NCBI GenBank assembly: GCA_937872085.1
Contig: CALMQK010000298.1
Span: 1 to 26,647 of the forward strand
Length of the DNA: 26,647 nt
Direction: 5' to 3'
DNA from: an uncultured euryarchaeote
Lineage (GTDB): Archaea > Thermoplasmatota > Thermoplasmata > UBA10834
The notes beneath the pieces are model-generated. The model did not search any database. It worked only from the letters and a program-made list of their open reading frames with translations, and was not told the DNA's origin. The position numbers and the translations under genes are program-made. Below, one piece after another: positions 13,534-21,984 of this stretch (position 1 is its first letter; each line of letters opens with the position of its first letter).

Positions 13534-14682
13534 CTAGCCGTTCATGGATGCGATCTCAGCCGCCTTCGCATACGCCTTCTCGAGCTTGATCGTGCACGAC
13601 TCGACCGAGTAATCTCTCGCAGACGAAACAGCGCTCATCATCATTGACTCGCTCCTCGCGAGGCATCTCTGAATGGCATCCGCGCAGGTGCCGGGATCGA
13701 ACAGGCAGCCGTTCTTGCCCTCCTGTATGAACTCCGGGATGGCCCTGAAGCGTATACCCACGACCGGGGTACCTGACGCCAGTGCCTCGAGCACGACCAG
13801 TCCCTGCGTTTCGAAGGTCGAGGCGATCACAAGAGCCTCGCAACTCGCGTATGCCGTTGGCAGCTCATCATCTGAGAGGAATCCAGTGAACACGACCCGA
13901 TGGTCGATTCCCAACTTCTTCGCCAGGGTCTGAAAGTGTCCCGCTGCAGGTCCCGCCCCGATGACGAGAAGCGCAAGGTCTGGCTCCGCGGGTGCAAGCT
14001 TCGCGAGCGCGTCAAGGACCATGTCCAGCCTCTTCTCCTTCGAGAGCCTACCCACGTGCAGTATGACCCTCTTTCCTCCCAGTCCATACCTGCTGAGGAA
14101 GTTCTTGTCGTACCTCTCGGGCGTGAATCGCGAGCAGTCGACCCCGGTGGGCACCACCTCGCACGCCTTCATCCACACGCCGTTCGCAAGGAGCTCGTCC
14201 TTGACCGGCTGCGATGGCGCTATGACGACCTCGGGCCTCTTCAGGAGGTTCCGGAGATACAACCAGACGAAAAGGTTGGCGATCTCCTCGCGCATCGGGA
14301 CCGGGGAGTAATGGTTGATCGCTTCGTGGGCCATCGTGTGGAAAGTCAAGAGGTGAGGGATCTTCAGAGCCCTGGACGCAGTCAAGCTCAGGATCGCCAT
14401 CGAAGCGAGCCCGTGCGAGTGTATGATGTCCACTTTCTCCTTCCTGAGGAATTCTAGCATGTCTGAGGGCGAGACGACGACCCGGTACCCTGGATACATC
14501 TTGAATTCGGTCGAAGGCAGGTAATGGACCGTCCTCTTGGCCGGCGGCCTGGGCTTGACGTCAGGCGCGAGTATTACGACCTCGTGACCCCTCTTCTCAA
14601 GACCCGAGCACGCGGTCTCCATAGCCACGACAGCACCATCTACCGTCGGGTGATAGGAGTCGGCGAACATCGCGATCTTCAT
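13534..14682 (-). CDS. GT4-family glycosyltransferase (GT-B fold)
   Basis: 382 residues. The N-terminal Rossmann domain begins MKIAMFADSYHPTVDGAVVA and includes IIHSHGL and LLTFHT; the C-terminal domain has VILHVGRLSKEKRLDMVLDAL, VVFTGFLSDDEL and the retaining-enzyme E-x7-E motif in TFETQGLVVLEALASGTPVVG. The sequence resembles glycosyltransferases acting on diacylglycerol or phosphatidylinositol-like lipids, but acceptor and sugar cannot be read off. ATG 14682 is preferred because GAGG lies upstream at about 8 bases; the alternative ATG 14700 sits directly after the thiDN stop without a ribosome site. No membrane helix is seen, so it is probably cytoplasmic or peripheral. Confidence 0.9.
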   Translation of the reverse strand: MKIAMFADSYHPTVDGAVVAMETACSGLEKRGHEVVILAPDVKPRPPAKRTVHYLPSTEFKMYPGYRVVVSPSDMLEFLRKEKVDIIHSHGLASMAILSLTASRALKIPHLLTFHTMAHEAINHYSPVPMREEIANLFVWLYLRNLLKRPEVVIAPSQPVKDELLANGVWMKACEVVPTGVDCSRFTPERYDKNFLSRYGLGGKRVILHVGRLSKEKRLDMVLDALAKLAPAEPDLALLVIGAGPAAGHFQTLAKKLGIDHRVVFTGFLSDDELPTAYASCEALVIASTFETQGLVVLEALASGTPVVGIRFRAIPEFIQEGKNGCLFDPGTCADAIQRCLARSESMMMSAVSSARDYSVESCTIKLEKAYAKAAEIASMNG

Positions 14683-14700
14683 TGGCTTTTCCTCGCCCAT

Positions 14701-16017
14701 TCATCGCTTCGCTTTGATGCGCTTGAGTTTGGTGAGCACGTCCTCTGGAGTCGTGCCGAGGAGCCTTATCATGGGCTCCTTTCCCAAACCGCCTTTGTCA
14801 TATATGACATCTGGGACTCCGCCCGCTTTCCGGATCGCCATGTGCACTCCCCAGGTCATCGAGGAGACCCCTTTCGGTTCCCTTGCGCGTTGGAAGGATG
14901 CGATCGACAGCTTCGCTTCCCTGCACGCTTTGAGGTTCGATTCTGAGTACTTCAGGTTCAGGGCGCAACGGATGCCAGGGTCGTGACAGGATGCGGCCAC
15001 TATGATCCGAGCGACGTGTTTCGAGGCCCCGTATCTCGCGGGACCGACTATCCTCGCTCCCCTGCGCGTCCGGACTATCCTGCCGTCGAAAGCAGCTATC
15101 TCATCGGCTTCCAGCGCCCCAGGAACGGCATATGCCATGTTCGACCCCACCTCAGGCAGAAGGTCGCCATCCATGAGCTTCTCCAGCTCCCCTCCTGCGA
15201 GTTCGAGCTCATCGAGCATATCGGCCTTCTTGGCATCGATTCTGAGGACGGCTAGGGGGTTCGCGCATGGTACGCCTTTCCCGACGATCTCCCTCGACAT
15301 GATCGCCTTGTAGATCATCCTCTTGGAGTTCCTGACAGACTCCTCAATGCCCTGATCGAGGGCCAGATGGGCGGCGATCATCGAGGCGAGCGCGCAGCCG
15401 GTCCCGTGCGTATCTCCCACGGCCCTCGGGGTCGCGAGCTTCACGGCCTTATTCCCGATTAAGAGATAGTCGGCCGCATCTGGCCCCTTGAGGTGGCCGC
15501 CCTTTATCAGGACGGCCTTTGGTCCCATCTCCAGGATCTCGAACCCGGCCTCCCTCGCGGTCTTCTCGTTCTTCACCTCGATCCCGGTCATCCTGGAAGC
15601 CTCGGGCGCGTTCGGCGTCACCAGGGTGCAGATGGGCATCATCTTGGTGATGATGGCCTCGACGAGACCGGTCGAGTGGAGCAGAGCTCCGGTCGAAGCC
15701 GCCAAGACGGGATCGACCACTATCGGTCCGACCCCTCTCTTCAGCTTCTTCGCCACGAGCTCCGCGATGTCGCCACTGTAGAGCATCCCGGTCTTCACCG
15801 CATCTAGCTTGACATCCTCGAGGACCGAGTCGATCTGATCCTCAATCGTGCGGAGCGGCAGCGGGAAGATGGACGACACCCTCCTGGTGTTCTGCGAGGT
15901 CACGCACGTGACGACCGAGCAGCAGTGGACCCCCACGGCCTCAAAGGCCTTTATGTCGGCTTGGAGCCCAGCCCCGCCTACGGAATCGGAGCCAGCGATG
16001 GTCAAGGCGTTTGGCAT
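14701..16017 (-). CDS. thiDN: Bifunctional HMP(-P) kinase / thiamine-phosphate synthase ThiDN
   Basis: 438 residues joining two thiamine enzymes. Residues 1-about 265 are ThiD (AGSDSVGGAGLQADIKA, DAVKTGMLYS, DPVLAASTGA, and the active-site loop GDTHGTGCALAS), which phosphorylates hydroxymethylpyrimidine and its phosphate. Residues about 275-438 are ThiN (EVGSNMAYAVPGA, ARYGASKHVARIIVAA, DPGIRCALNLKYS, VPDVIYDKGGLGKEPMIRLLG), the archaeal alternative to ThiE that condenses the pyrimidine and thiazole phosphates. This fusion is widespread in archaea. ATG 16017 is leaderless: a TATA element (16040-16047, minus strand) is centred about 27 bases upstream. The stop abuts the possible upstream start of the glycosyltransferase. 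Confidence 0.94.
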   Translation of the reverse strand: MPNALTIAGSDSVGGAGLQADIKAFEAVGVHCCSVVTCVTSQNTRRVSSIFPLPLRTIEDQIDSVLEDVKLDAVKTGMLYSGDIAELVAKKLKRGVGPIVVDPVLAASTGALLHSTGLVEAIITKMMPICTLVTPNAPEASRMTGIEVKNEKTAREAGFEILEMGPKAVLIKGGHLKGPDAADYLLIGNKAVKLATPRAVGDTHGTGCALASMIAAHLALDQGIEESVRNSKRMIYKAIMSREIVGKGVPCANPLAVLRIDAKKADMLDELELAGGELEKLMDGDLLPEVGSNMAYAVPGALEADEIAAFDGRIVRTRRGARIVGPARYGASKHVARIIVAASCHDPGIRCALNLKYSESNLKACREAKLSIASFQRAREPKGVSSMTWGVHMAIRKAGGVPDVIYDKGGLGKEPMIRLLGTTPEDVLTKLKRIKAKR

Positions 16018-16039
16018 CTTGCGTCCATAGACTATGGTC

Positions 16040-16047
16040 GATAAATC
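16040..16047 (-). promoter_or_regulatory. TATA element for thiDN
   Basis: The minus strand reads GATTTATC, centred about 27 bases before ATG 16017, giving a leaderless transcript. It stands back to back with the plus-strand element at 16090-16097. Confidence 0.55.
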
Positions 16048-16089
16048 ACTTGTGCCAATCTTCCTCGAAACTGGATGCTGGCATTACTG

Positions 16090-16097
16090 TTAAATAC
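16090..16097 (+). promoter_or_regulatory. TATA element for the 16123 gene
   Basis: TTAAATAC is centred about 29 bases before ATG 16123, again fitting a leaderless transcript. Confidence 0.55.
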
Positions 16098-16122
16098 GCG
16101 GTAGCCAATCCGAACGATCGAC

Positions 16123-16497
16123 ATGAAAGCAGAGACGGGCCACGTGATTTTCAAGGAGAAATTCAAATTCAAGGACCTGCAACCCGTGTTCAGTGAGCTG
16201 CTGACGGTTTTCCTCGAGGAGACGGACCAGATGCCCGATGAGGACGATATCCTCCAGATGTTCATGAAGCTCAATATGATGGACATCGAGAAGAACAGGA
16301 AACCGGAGGGTTACAACCGGCGCGGCAGGATGAAGCTCGTCTTCCCCGTGACGACGGACAAGAAGCAGTTCTACATCAGGGCCGATTCGAAGACAGCGGA
16401 GACTATCAGGGTCACTGAACGGCTGAGCAAGATACTGAAGAAGGCTGGCATTCCTCATGTCCTCGAATGGGACAAGCTCCAATCGATGCAACCGTGA
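16123..16497 (+). CDS. Conserved-looking small protein, function unknown
   Basis: 124 residues, not recognised. It is soluble, with alternating helix and strand (HVIFKEKFKFKDLQPVFSELLTVF, then GRMKLVFPVTTDKKQFYIRA, then SKILKKAGIPHVLEWDKL), suggesting a single alpha/beta domain. Many charged residues and no cysteine motif are present. The codon use and leaderless promoter match neighbouring genes, so it is a real gene. It ends 33 bases before the LutB-LutA fusion, which lacks an obvious promoter of its own, so the two are probably co-transcribed. Confidence 0.75.
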   Translation: MKAETGHVIFKEKFKFKDLQPVFSELLTVFLEETDQMPDEDDILQMFMKLNMMDIEKNRKPEGYNRRGRMKLVFPVTTDKKQFYIRADSKTAETIRVTERLSKILKKAGIPHVLEWDKLQSMQP

Positions 16498-16530
16498 AGA
16501 TTTCGTTTTTCATCTAGTGGTCGAGGCACG

Positions 16531-18600
16531 ATGATCGATTCAACGGCGAGGTCTCGGGTGCGCAGGGCGGTCGAGGAACGCTCTTCGCTCGATGGGATGA
16601 GGAGATCCTTCAGGACCATCCGGACGAGGCAGAAGGAGAACGCGGCAAGGATACCCGATCTGGAGCAGCGGAAGGAGCGCCTGCGGAGCTTGAAGGAGGC
16701 ATCCGTCGGGGACGAGCGATTATTCATGCAGGCCGTATCCACGCTCCGCGAGAACGGTTTCAGAGTGATCATCGCGAAGACTGCCGAGGCCGCCGTGAAG
16801 CAGATCGAGCATGAGCTGAAGGGCTATGATATCGTGGTCAAGTCTAAATCGAACGTGACCAAGGAGATACACCTAGCCGCTCACCTGGAGTCGAAGAACG
16901 TGAAGGTAATAGAGACCGACCTCGGCGATAGGATAATCCAGCTCGCGGGTTGCGCGGCAGCCCATCCAACAGGTCCGGCCTGCCACTTGACCAGGAAGGA
17001 GATCAGCGTCCTGTTCGCGAAGCACTTCGGCCATGAGGTCTCCGAAGATCCGATGGAGCTGACGGAGATCATGCGGGAGGAGATTGCCTCCTATCTGGGC
17101 AAGGCCAAGGTGGGAATCACTGGGGCGAACGCCGTCACTGCTCAGGAGGGGGCCGTCGTGATCGTTCACAACGAAGGCAACGCGGCGAAGTGCGCCATGC
17201 TCCCGGATAAGCACATCGTCATCACGACCCCCGAGAAAGTCGTCCCGACACTTGATGACGCGGTGAACGTCACGAAGCTCCAGACATACCTCTCCACGGG
17301 CAAGATAATCAGTTCCTACCTGAACGTCATCACAGGGCCCAGCTACACCTCGGACATCGAGAAACAGCTCTACCGGGGCATGCACGGACCGAAGGAGGTC
17401 GTCATAGTCTTCGTCGACGACGGACGCCTGTATGCCGCCGACAAGGAAGCTCAGTACTGCATAGGATGTGGGATGTGCCTGCTGCACTGCCCGACTTACG
17501 ACATACTGGGTCCGGTCTTCGGCACATCAGGGCACATGGGCGGTCAAGGGGTGTATCTCGCAGGTTCGACCGGGAAACTCGAGGAGGCGATCGATGCCGG
17601 CCTCTATCTCTGCACATCGTGCGGTGCTTGCAAGGAAGTCTGTCCCTCGAAAATCGACACTCGAAGAGGCGTGATCAGCGCTCGGAATGCGGCAATCAAA
17701 GCCAAGAAGCCTGAGCTCGAGGAGCATCATCAGCTGCTGGCAAGCGTTCGGAACTATGAGAATCCCTGGCAGGTCCCGAGGAAGCAGAAGGGGAAGTGGG
17801 CCGATGGGTTGGGTCTTCTTGCCAAGGGTGAGGTGCTGTACTTCGCGGGCTGTTCGACCTCCCTTCTCTTTCCAGAGCTGGCGAAGTCCGCGACCAGGCT
17901 CATCAGAGCGTGCGGGGTCGAGCCAGCCTACCTCGGCCAAGCCGAGAGGTGTTGCGGCTCGACCGTTCGCAAGCTCGGGCACGAGGACCTGGCGAAGGGA
18001 AAGGCCGAGGCATGCTTCAAGGATTTCGAGAACGCAGGCGCTAGACTCGTGGTCACATCATGCCCCGGATGCTCATCAGCCCTGAACTACTTCGCCGAGC
18101 TTTCGAAGAAGAAGGGCATCAAGATTCAGCACATATCCCAATTCCTCCATGAGCACTTGGACAGATCCCTGCTGTCTCCCATTGAAGGGCTTGGGATCGC
18201 CACCTATCATGACCCGTGCGACCTCGGTAGGGAGCAGGAGGTCTACGATGAGCCGAGGGAACTCCTCTCTGCTGTTGCGCGATCGGTCGAGATGAGCCGC
18301 TCTCGAGCGAGCAGCGACTGCTGCGGTTCTGGATCAGGGGTGAGGAGTGCGTTCCCAGAGTTATCGAGCGCAATAGCAGAGGAACGAATCGCTGCGGCGA
18401 AGGCCGTCGACGCCGAGGTCCTGGTCACGGCCTGTCCGTGGTGTGTCCAGAGCCTTCGAGAATGCCAGCAGGGGAAGAATGAAGTGCAGGTGCTCGACCT
18501 GGTCGAGCTGCTCGACAGATCGGTATCAGCGGGGGTCGGACGGGTGCCGCCCGCGCGTCATCGGGCCGGTACCAGGATGCGTTCCCTCACCGTGGAATAG
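16531..18600 (+). CDS. LutB-LutA type fusion: LUD domain, two 4Fe-4S, two CCG domains
   Basis: 689 residues. The N-terminal LUD domain (about 60-300, with GITGANAVTAQEGAVVIVHNEGNA) resembles LutB. It is followed by a ferredoxin module: C310, C313, C316, C320 and C361, C364, C367, C371, with intact CxxCxxC spacing. Two CCG (HdrB/GlpC/LutA-like) domains follow: C441, CC474-475, C511 and C514; then C563, CC597-598, C635 and C638. In bacteria LutA and LutB are separate subunits that oxidise lactate to pyruvate; here both appear in one chain. Cysteine-rich CCG domains can bind non-cubane 4Fe-4S clusters. The electron acceptor is unknown; a ferredoxin gene at 20073 is one possibility. The last 43 bases overlap thpR on the other strand. 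Confidence 0.9.
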   Translation: MIDSTARSRVRRAVEERSSLDGMRRSFRTIRTRQKENAARIPDLEQRKERLRSLKEASVGDERLFMQAVSTLRENGFRVIIAKTAEAAVKQIEHELKGYDIVVKSKSNVTKEIHLAAHLESKNVKVIETDLGDRIIQLAGCAAAHPTGPACHLTRKEISVLFAKHFGHEVSEDPMELTEIMREEIASYLGKAKVGITGANAVTAQEGAVVIVHNEGNAAKCAMLPDKHIVITTPEKVVPTLDDAVNVTKLQTYLSTGKIISSYLNVITGPSYTSDIEKQLYRGMHGPKEVVIVFVDDGRLYAADKEAQYCIGCGMCLLHCPTYDILGPVFGTSGHMGGQGVYLAGSTGKLEEAIDAGLYLCTSCGACKEVCPSKIDTRRGVISARNAAIKAKKPELEEHHQLLASVRNYENPWQVPRKQKGKWADGLGLLAKGEVLYFAGCSTSLLFPELAKSATRLIRACGVEPAYLGQAERCCGSTVRKLGHEDLAKGKAEACFKDFENAGARLVVTSCPGCSSALNYFAELSKKKGIKIQHISQFLHEHLDRSLLSPIEGLGIATYHDPCDLGREQEVYDEPRELLSAVARSVEMSRSRASSDCCGSGSGVRSAFPELSSAIAEERIAAAKAVDAEVLVTACPWCVQSLRECQQGKNEVQVLDLVELLDRSVSAGVGRVPPARHRAGTRMRSLTVE

Positions 18601-19121
18601 GTCGGGCCGTTCGGGGTCAGCACGCTCTTCTTCAGAAGCACCCTGTCCACCGTGTACTCGCCATAGTCGGTCGCGGCGTTTTCCACGAGTATCTCCTGGA
18701 CGTTGGCGATGTTCCTCGCGCTCCTCGTTCTCGCCAGGGTAAGATGGGGTCTGAAACCTCTCTTCTCGCGCACGAACCCCAGCTCACTCATCGATTCGTC
18801 GAGTTCCTCCGCAATCCGTTCAAGAGGACCTCCATCCTCTATTCCCACCCAAACGACTCTTATGTTCGACATCGAGGGAAATGCTCCCATTCCCTTCAAT
18901 CTGATTCTGAAAGGTTGCAGTCCCTCAGTGGCCTTCACTATCCGCATCACGATTTCATCGACCGCGGATTCTTCCGCATCGCCCAGGAATTTGAGGGTCA
19001 GGTGCATTAGCTCGGGCTTGACCGTTTTCAGGTCGGCCCTCGAATTTGCCAGCCGTCTCAGAACGCTCACGAGGGCCTCGCTAGGAACTATGTCTGCGGA
19101 AATGAATGCTCTGAACTTCAC
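18558..19121 (-). CDS. thpR: RNA 2',3'-cyclic phosphodiesterase ThpR (LigT family)
   Basis: 187 residues, the normal size. The 2H phosphoesterase signature appears twice: HLTL with H40 and T42, and HLTL with H126 and T128. The rest follows the family (MKFRAFISADIV at the start, FLGDAEE, RIRLKGMGAFPS, VVWVGIEDG). It hydrolyses 2',3'-cyclic phosphate ends of RNA to 2'-phosphates and in vitro can ligate tRNA halves. The start codon is GTG 19121, with no clear ribosome site; no better start fits the conserved N-terminus. The gene ends inside the convergent LutB-LutA fusion. Confidence 0.92.
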   Translation of the reverse strand: MKFRAFISADIVPSEALVSVLRRLANSRADLKTVKPELMHLTLKFLGDAEESAVDEIVMRIVKATEGLQPFRIRLKGMGAFPSMSNIRVVWVGIEDGGPLERIAEELDESMSELGFVREKRGFRPHLTLARTRSARNIANVQEILVENAATDYGEYTVDRVLLKKSVLTPNGPTYSTVRERILVPAR

Positions 19122-19197
19122 GACATCCGGATACCCATCTCACCGTGATATCCTTTTCATCGCTCGAGAGAGAACGGTGTCGAACGCCCGCTCGCCC

Positions 19198-19947
19198 TCA
19201 TCTTCTCCCTGACCTTGCGGATTGAATATCAAGGGCACGTATCTTCGATCTGACGATCGAGATGCCTCCGATTGCGATAATGAACGCCGCCATGAGTCCA
19301 ATAAAGGCAGCCCCAGCTTGGGTGGAGTATATATCGCCGAACGAGGCGAACAGATTGAAGGAGCCGTGCATGAGCACGCCCCCGATGTAATACGGAAGCC
19401 AGCTCTTCCCCTCCCGGAAGCTGCGGGCGATTCCGAGGCCGACGACGGCAGATGCGCTCCCATGGAGTAGCGCGGACGAAAGGCTCCGGACAACGGCTGT
19501 CTGGATGAAAGCCCCAGGTCCGCCGATGAAGAAAGCGCTGCCTTCGTAGAGGAGGTTCTCGGTGGCCGCGAAGCCGAGCCCCGCTGCGGCTCCGTATATC
19601 AGCCCGTCCTCGATCTCGAACATGAATTTCCTCACCCTGAACATGCCTATCGACTTGGCGAGCTCCTCGACTAATGGGGCTATGACGATAGCTAGTGCGA
19701 GGGATGCTAGGTTCGGGTTATTGCCGAAGATGTCGTAGAACCTCTGGATGTTCGCGTTGAATAGCTTCGTCGCGATGAGCTCCGCCACAAGCGCAATGGT
19801 GATGGAGAAAATCGCCCCGTACGTAAACACCCTCAAGAGACGGCCATAGGGTTCACGCCCGAACCTCTCCGTGTTCCTGATCCATATGAGGTAGATGAAT
19901 GAAGGGACGAACGCCGCGAGAAGAAGGATTATGGCGTCAATTATCAT
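19198..19947 (-). CDS. PrsW-family intramembrane metalloprotease-like protein
   Basis: 249 residues with about seven membrane helices. The PrsW/CPBP-related motifs are intact: LVEELAKSIG (E94, E95), GFAATENLLY (E130, N131), H162 in ALLHGSASAVVG and H194 in GGVLMHGSFNLF. Members use glutamates and histidines to bind metal and cut within membranes; bacterial PrsW cleaves anti-sigma factors, but archaeal targets are unknown. ATG 19947 is chosen over TTG 19956; a weak TATA-like element (19985-19992) lies upstream. The last residues (RSKIRALDIQSARSGRR) form a basic cytoplasmic tail. Separated from thpR by 76 bases on the same strand. Confidence 0.88.
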   Translation of the reverse strand: MIIDAIILLLAAFVPSFIYLIWIRNTERFGREPYGRLLRVFTYGAIFSITIALVAELIATKLFNANIQRFYDIFGNNPNLASLALAIVIAPLVEELAKSIGMFRVRKFMFEIEDGLIYGAAAGLGFAATENLLYEGSAFFIGGPGAFIQTAVVRSLSSALLHGSASAVVGLGIARSFREGKSWLPYYIGGVLMHGSFNLFASFGDIYSTQAGAAFIGLMAAFIIAIGGISIVRSKIRALDIQSARSGRR

Positions 19948-20072
19948 GACACTCAAGAACGCACCGTCGGTCGAAGTCGCGTATGGATATTTCTCAATTG
20001 TGGCGACTTGATGCGACGGGCAGGGAGACTCTCGGCCCGCTCATCGAGAGAAGAAAGGTTCGGGAGAAGTGT

Positions 20073-20252
20073 CTACTTCTTCTCCTCGACGGAAATCGCA
20101 CTATTCGGGCATTCGTCAACGCATGCTCCGCAGTCCAGGCACTTCTTGACGTCGATTACTGCTACGTCATCGCAAGTGATCGCACCCTCAGGGCAGGCGT
20201 CCACGCATGCACCACACGCTACACACTCTTCCTTGTTGACCTTGACTGGCAT
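20073..20252 (-). CDS. Two-cluster 4Fe-4S ferredoxin (59 residues)
   Basis: Small gene. Reading the minus strand from ATG 20252 gives a 59-residue protein with two complete CxxCxxCxxxCP motifs: C10, C13, C16, C20 and C38, C41, C44, C48, plus an additional C27. The N-terminus is MPVKVNKEEC and the C-terminus ISVEEKK. This is a classical low-potential bacterial/archaeal ferredoxin that carries electrons in the cytoplasm. GGAGGT (20259-20264) precedes the ATG at a spacing of 6, and a TATA element (20299-20305 on the minus strand, TTTATAT) fits a leader of about 25 bases. Its own promoter and good ribosome site argue for strong expression. Confidence 0.93.
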   Translation of the reverse strand: MPVKVNKEECVACGACVDACPEGAITCDDVAVIDVKKCLDCGACVDECPNSAISVEEKK

Positions 20253-20298
20253 CAGAGTACCTCCGGATGTCCTGTATTTTTCCTGAGCCTCTCCCTCG

Positions 20299-20305
20299 AT
20301 ATAAA
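20299..20305 (-). promoter_or_regulatory. TATA element for ferredoxin
   Basis: The minus strand reads GTTTATATCG, predicting a start near 20276 and a 24-base leader with GGAGGT. Between this and the amidohydrolase gene is an AT-rich run (20343-20364, GTATATTGTATATATAATTC). Confidence 0.55.
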
Positions 20306-20460
20306 CGTTCTTGACCCAATCCTTTTTTCTTAGATTTTATCAGTATATTGTATATATAATTCTGGATCCCCGAACTCTGAATTCGCATCATGGAAGCACT
20401 ATCTCACGCGTTATGCGGCATAATTATTAGGAATCGGTGCGCCATGGGCATCCGAAAGAA

Positions 20461-21552
20461 ATGCACTCAAGCTACCTAGGCCGATGGCTCTTTACTCCGG
20501 GAGGCGTCATGAAGGGGTTCCTGAGGATCCAAGACGATGCGGTCGTGGAAGTATGCGAAGGGAGCCCCCCAGCGGAATCGACAAATGCTCTGGTCCTCCC
20601 ATCGTTCATCAACGCCCACACACATATCGGCGACTCACTCGCTTATCCAGCGCCGAAGGGCTCCGTGGAGGAGGTCGTCGCCCCCTCATCGGGTTACAAA
20701 CATCGCATTCTTCGCTCGGCGTCGCGTAGCGCGAAGATCGACGCCATGAGGGAAGCCATGATTCTCATGAGCGCCAGCGGGACATCTCACTTCGTGGATT
20801 ATCGTGAGGAGGGTCTGGAGGGCGTGCGCGCTCTCTCAGAAGCGATGGTGGACGTTTCCCCCCGAGCCATGGTGTTGGGAAGACCCTTAAGCGCAGAAGC
20901 AACCGAGGACGAGCTGGATGCGATTCTCGGATCTTGCGACGGCATAGGGATGAGCGCTGTCAGAGACTGGCCATTCGATCTTCTAAAACGCGTCTCTGGG
21001 AAGGCAAAAGCAGCGGGAAAGGTCTTCTCGGTTCACGCAAGCGAGGCCGTCAACGAAGACATCGACCAGGTCCTGGACCTCAAGCCAGATTTCCTGGTCC
21101 ACATGGTCAAGGCGACTGATGGCGACCTGGAGAGATGTGCGGACGCTGAGATCCCGGTGGTGGTGTGTCCTCGGTCCAACGAGTTCTTCGGGCTGGAACC
21201 GGTCATAACCAGGCTCGTGCATGCAGGCATCCACGTGGCTCTTGGGACCGACAATGGCATGATTGCCAGGCCGGACATGATCGAGGAGCTCAAAGCGGCA
21301 TTCAGAGTGAGCAAACGAAGGGGAGGCATAACGCCACTGGAAGCGGTCAACTTGGCGACTTTCGGAGGGCGCAAAGTATTAAATGCGACGGCAAAGATAA
21401 CATCGGAAATAGGCACCAGAAGCGATCTTTCGGTCGTGGCGGTGGCGGGGGCCGATCCCCTGTCCGAGATGGTGACTTCCGCAAGCTCGAAAAACGTGCA
21501 AGCAATCATACGTGGGGGAAAGGTGTGGAGGCCTGAGAGTTGGAAGGCATAA
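20461..21552 (+). CDS. Metal-dependent amidohydrolase, ATZ/TRZ-like
   Basis: 363 residues. A small beta-sandwich N-terminus precedes the TIM-barrel metal site: H53 and H55 in NAHTHIGD, H192 and E195 in VHASE, H214 in LVHMV, and D264 in GTDNG. This set matches the chlorohydrolase/cytosine-deaminase branch of amidohydrolases, which mostly deaminate or hydrolyse ring compounds; the substrate is not evident. ATG 20461 is preferred to GTG 20437, because the likely TATA element TAATTATT (20421-20428) places transcription start close to 20450. The last 13 bases overlap the start of the stress protein gene, so they form one transcript. Confidence 0.87.
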   Translation: MHSSYLGRWLFTPGGVMKGFLRIQDDAVVEVCEGSPPAESTNALVLPSFINAHTHIGDSLAYPAPKGSVEEVVAPSSGYKHRILRSASRSAKIDAMREAMILMSASGTSHFVDYREEGLEGVRALSEAMVDVSPRAMVLGRPLSAEATEDELDAILGSCDGIGMSAVRDWPFDLLKRVSGKAKAAGKVFSVHASEAVNEDIDQVLDLKPDFLVHMVKATDGDLERCADAEIPVVVCPRSNEFFGLEPVITRLVHAGIHVALGTDNGMIARPDMIEELKAAFRVSKRRGGITPLEAVNLATFGGRKVLNATAKITSEIGTRSDLSVVAVAGADPLSEMVTSASSKNVQAIIRGGKVWRPESWKA

Positions 21553-21977
21553 AGAAGATACTCATCGCAACCGATGGCTCAGAATACACAAAGGAGGCCG
21601 TTTCGCAAGGGCTTCATCTCGCGAAGGTGCTCGGGGCCGACGTGACGGCACTCTACGTCATCGACCAGACATCGTTCGTCAGTTTTCCGATTGATTCGTC
21701 GATCGTCAGCGTGTACTCTCTCCTCGAGAACGAAGGCAAGCGTGCCGTGGAAGAGGTCAAGAAGGATGGAGAGCAGCTCGGCGTCAAGGTCACGACAATC
21801 GTGGCCGAGGGCTCCCCGACACGGAAGATAGTCGAGATGGCAACGAACATGGACCTCGTCGTGATTGGCACCCTGGGCCGCTCCGCGCTCTCGAAGCTGT
21901 TCATGGGAAGCGTTGCCGAGCGCGTGACAAGGTATGCTCCGTGCCCTGTCCTGGTGGTCAGGAGCAAGAAGAGGTGA
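21540..21977 (+). CDS. Universal stress protein (UspA family)
   Basis: 145 residues with the Usp fold: KKILIATDGSEYTKEAV at the start, VTALYVID, and the ATP-binding G-x2-G-x9-G-S motif GTLGRSALSKLFMGS near residues 115-130, then CPVLVVRS. The full nucleotide motif suggests an ATP-binding member. It starts at TTG 21540, inside the amidohydrolase gene, with GGAGG 8 to 9 bases ahead. Placed directly before a four-CBS protein, which also binds adenosine nucleotides, so the pair may sense energy state. Confidence 0.9.
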   Translation: MEGIKKILIATDGSEYTKEAVSQGLHLAKVLGADVTALYVIDQTSFVSFPIDSSIVSVYSLLENEGKRAVEEVKKDGEQLGVKVTTIVAEGSPTRKIVEMATNMDLVVIGTLGRSALSKLFMGSVAERVTRYAPCPVLVVRSKKR

Positions 21978-21984
21978 CAAGGCG

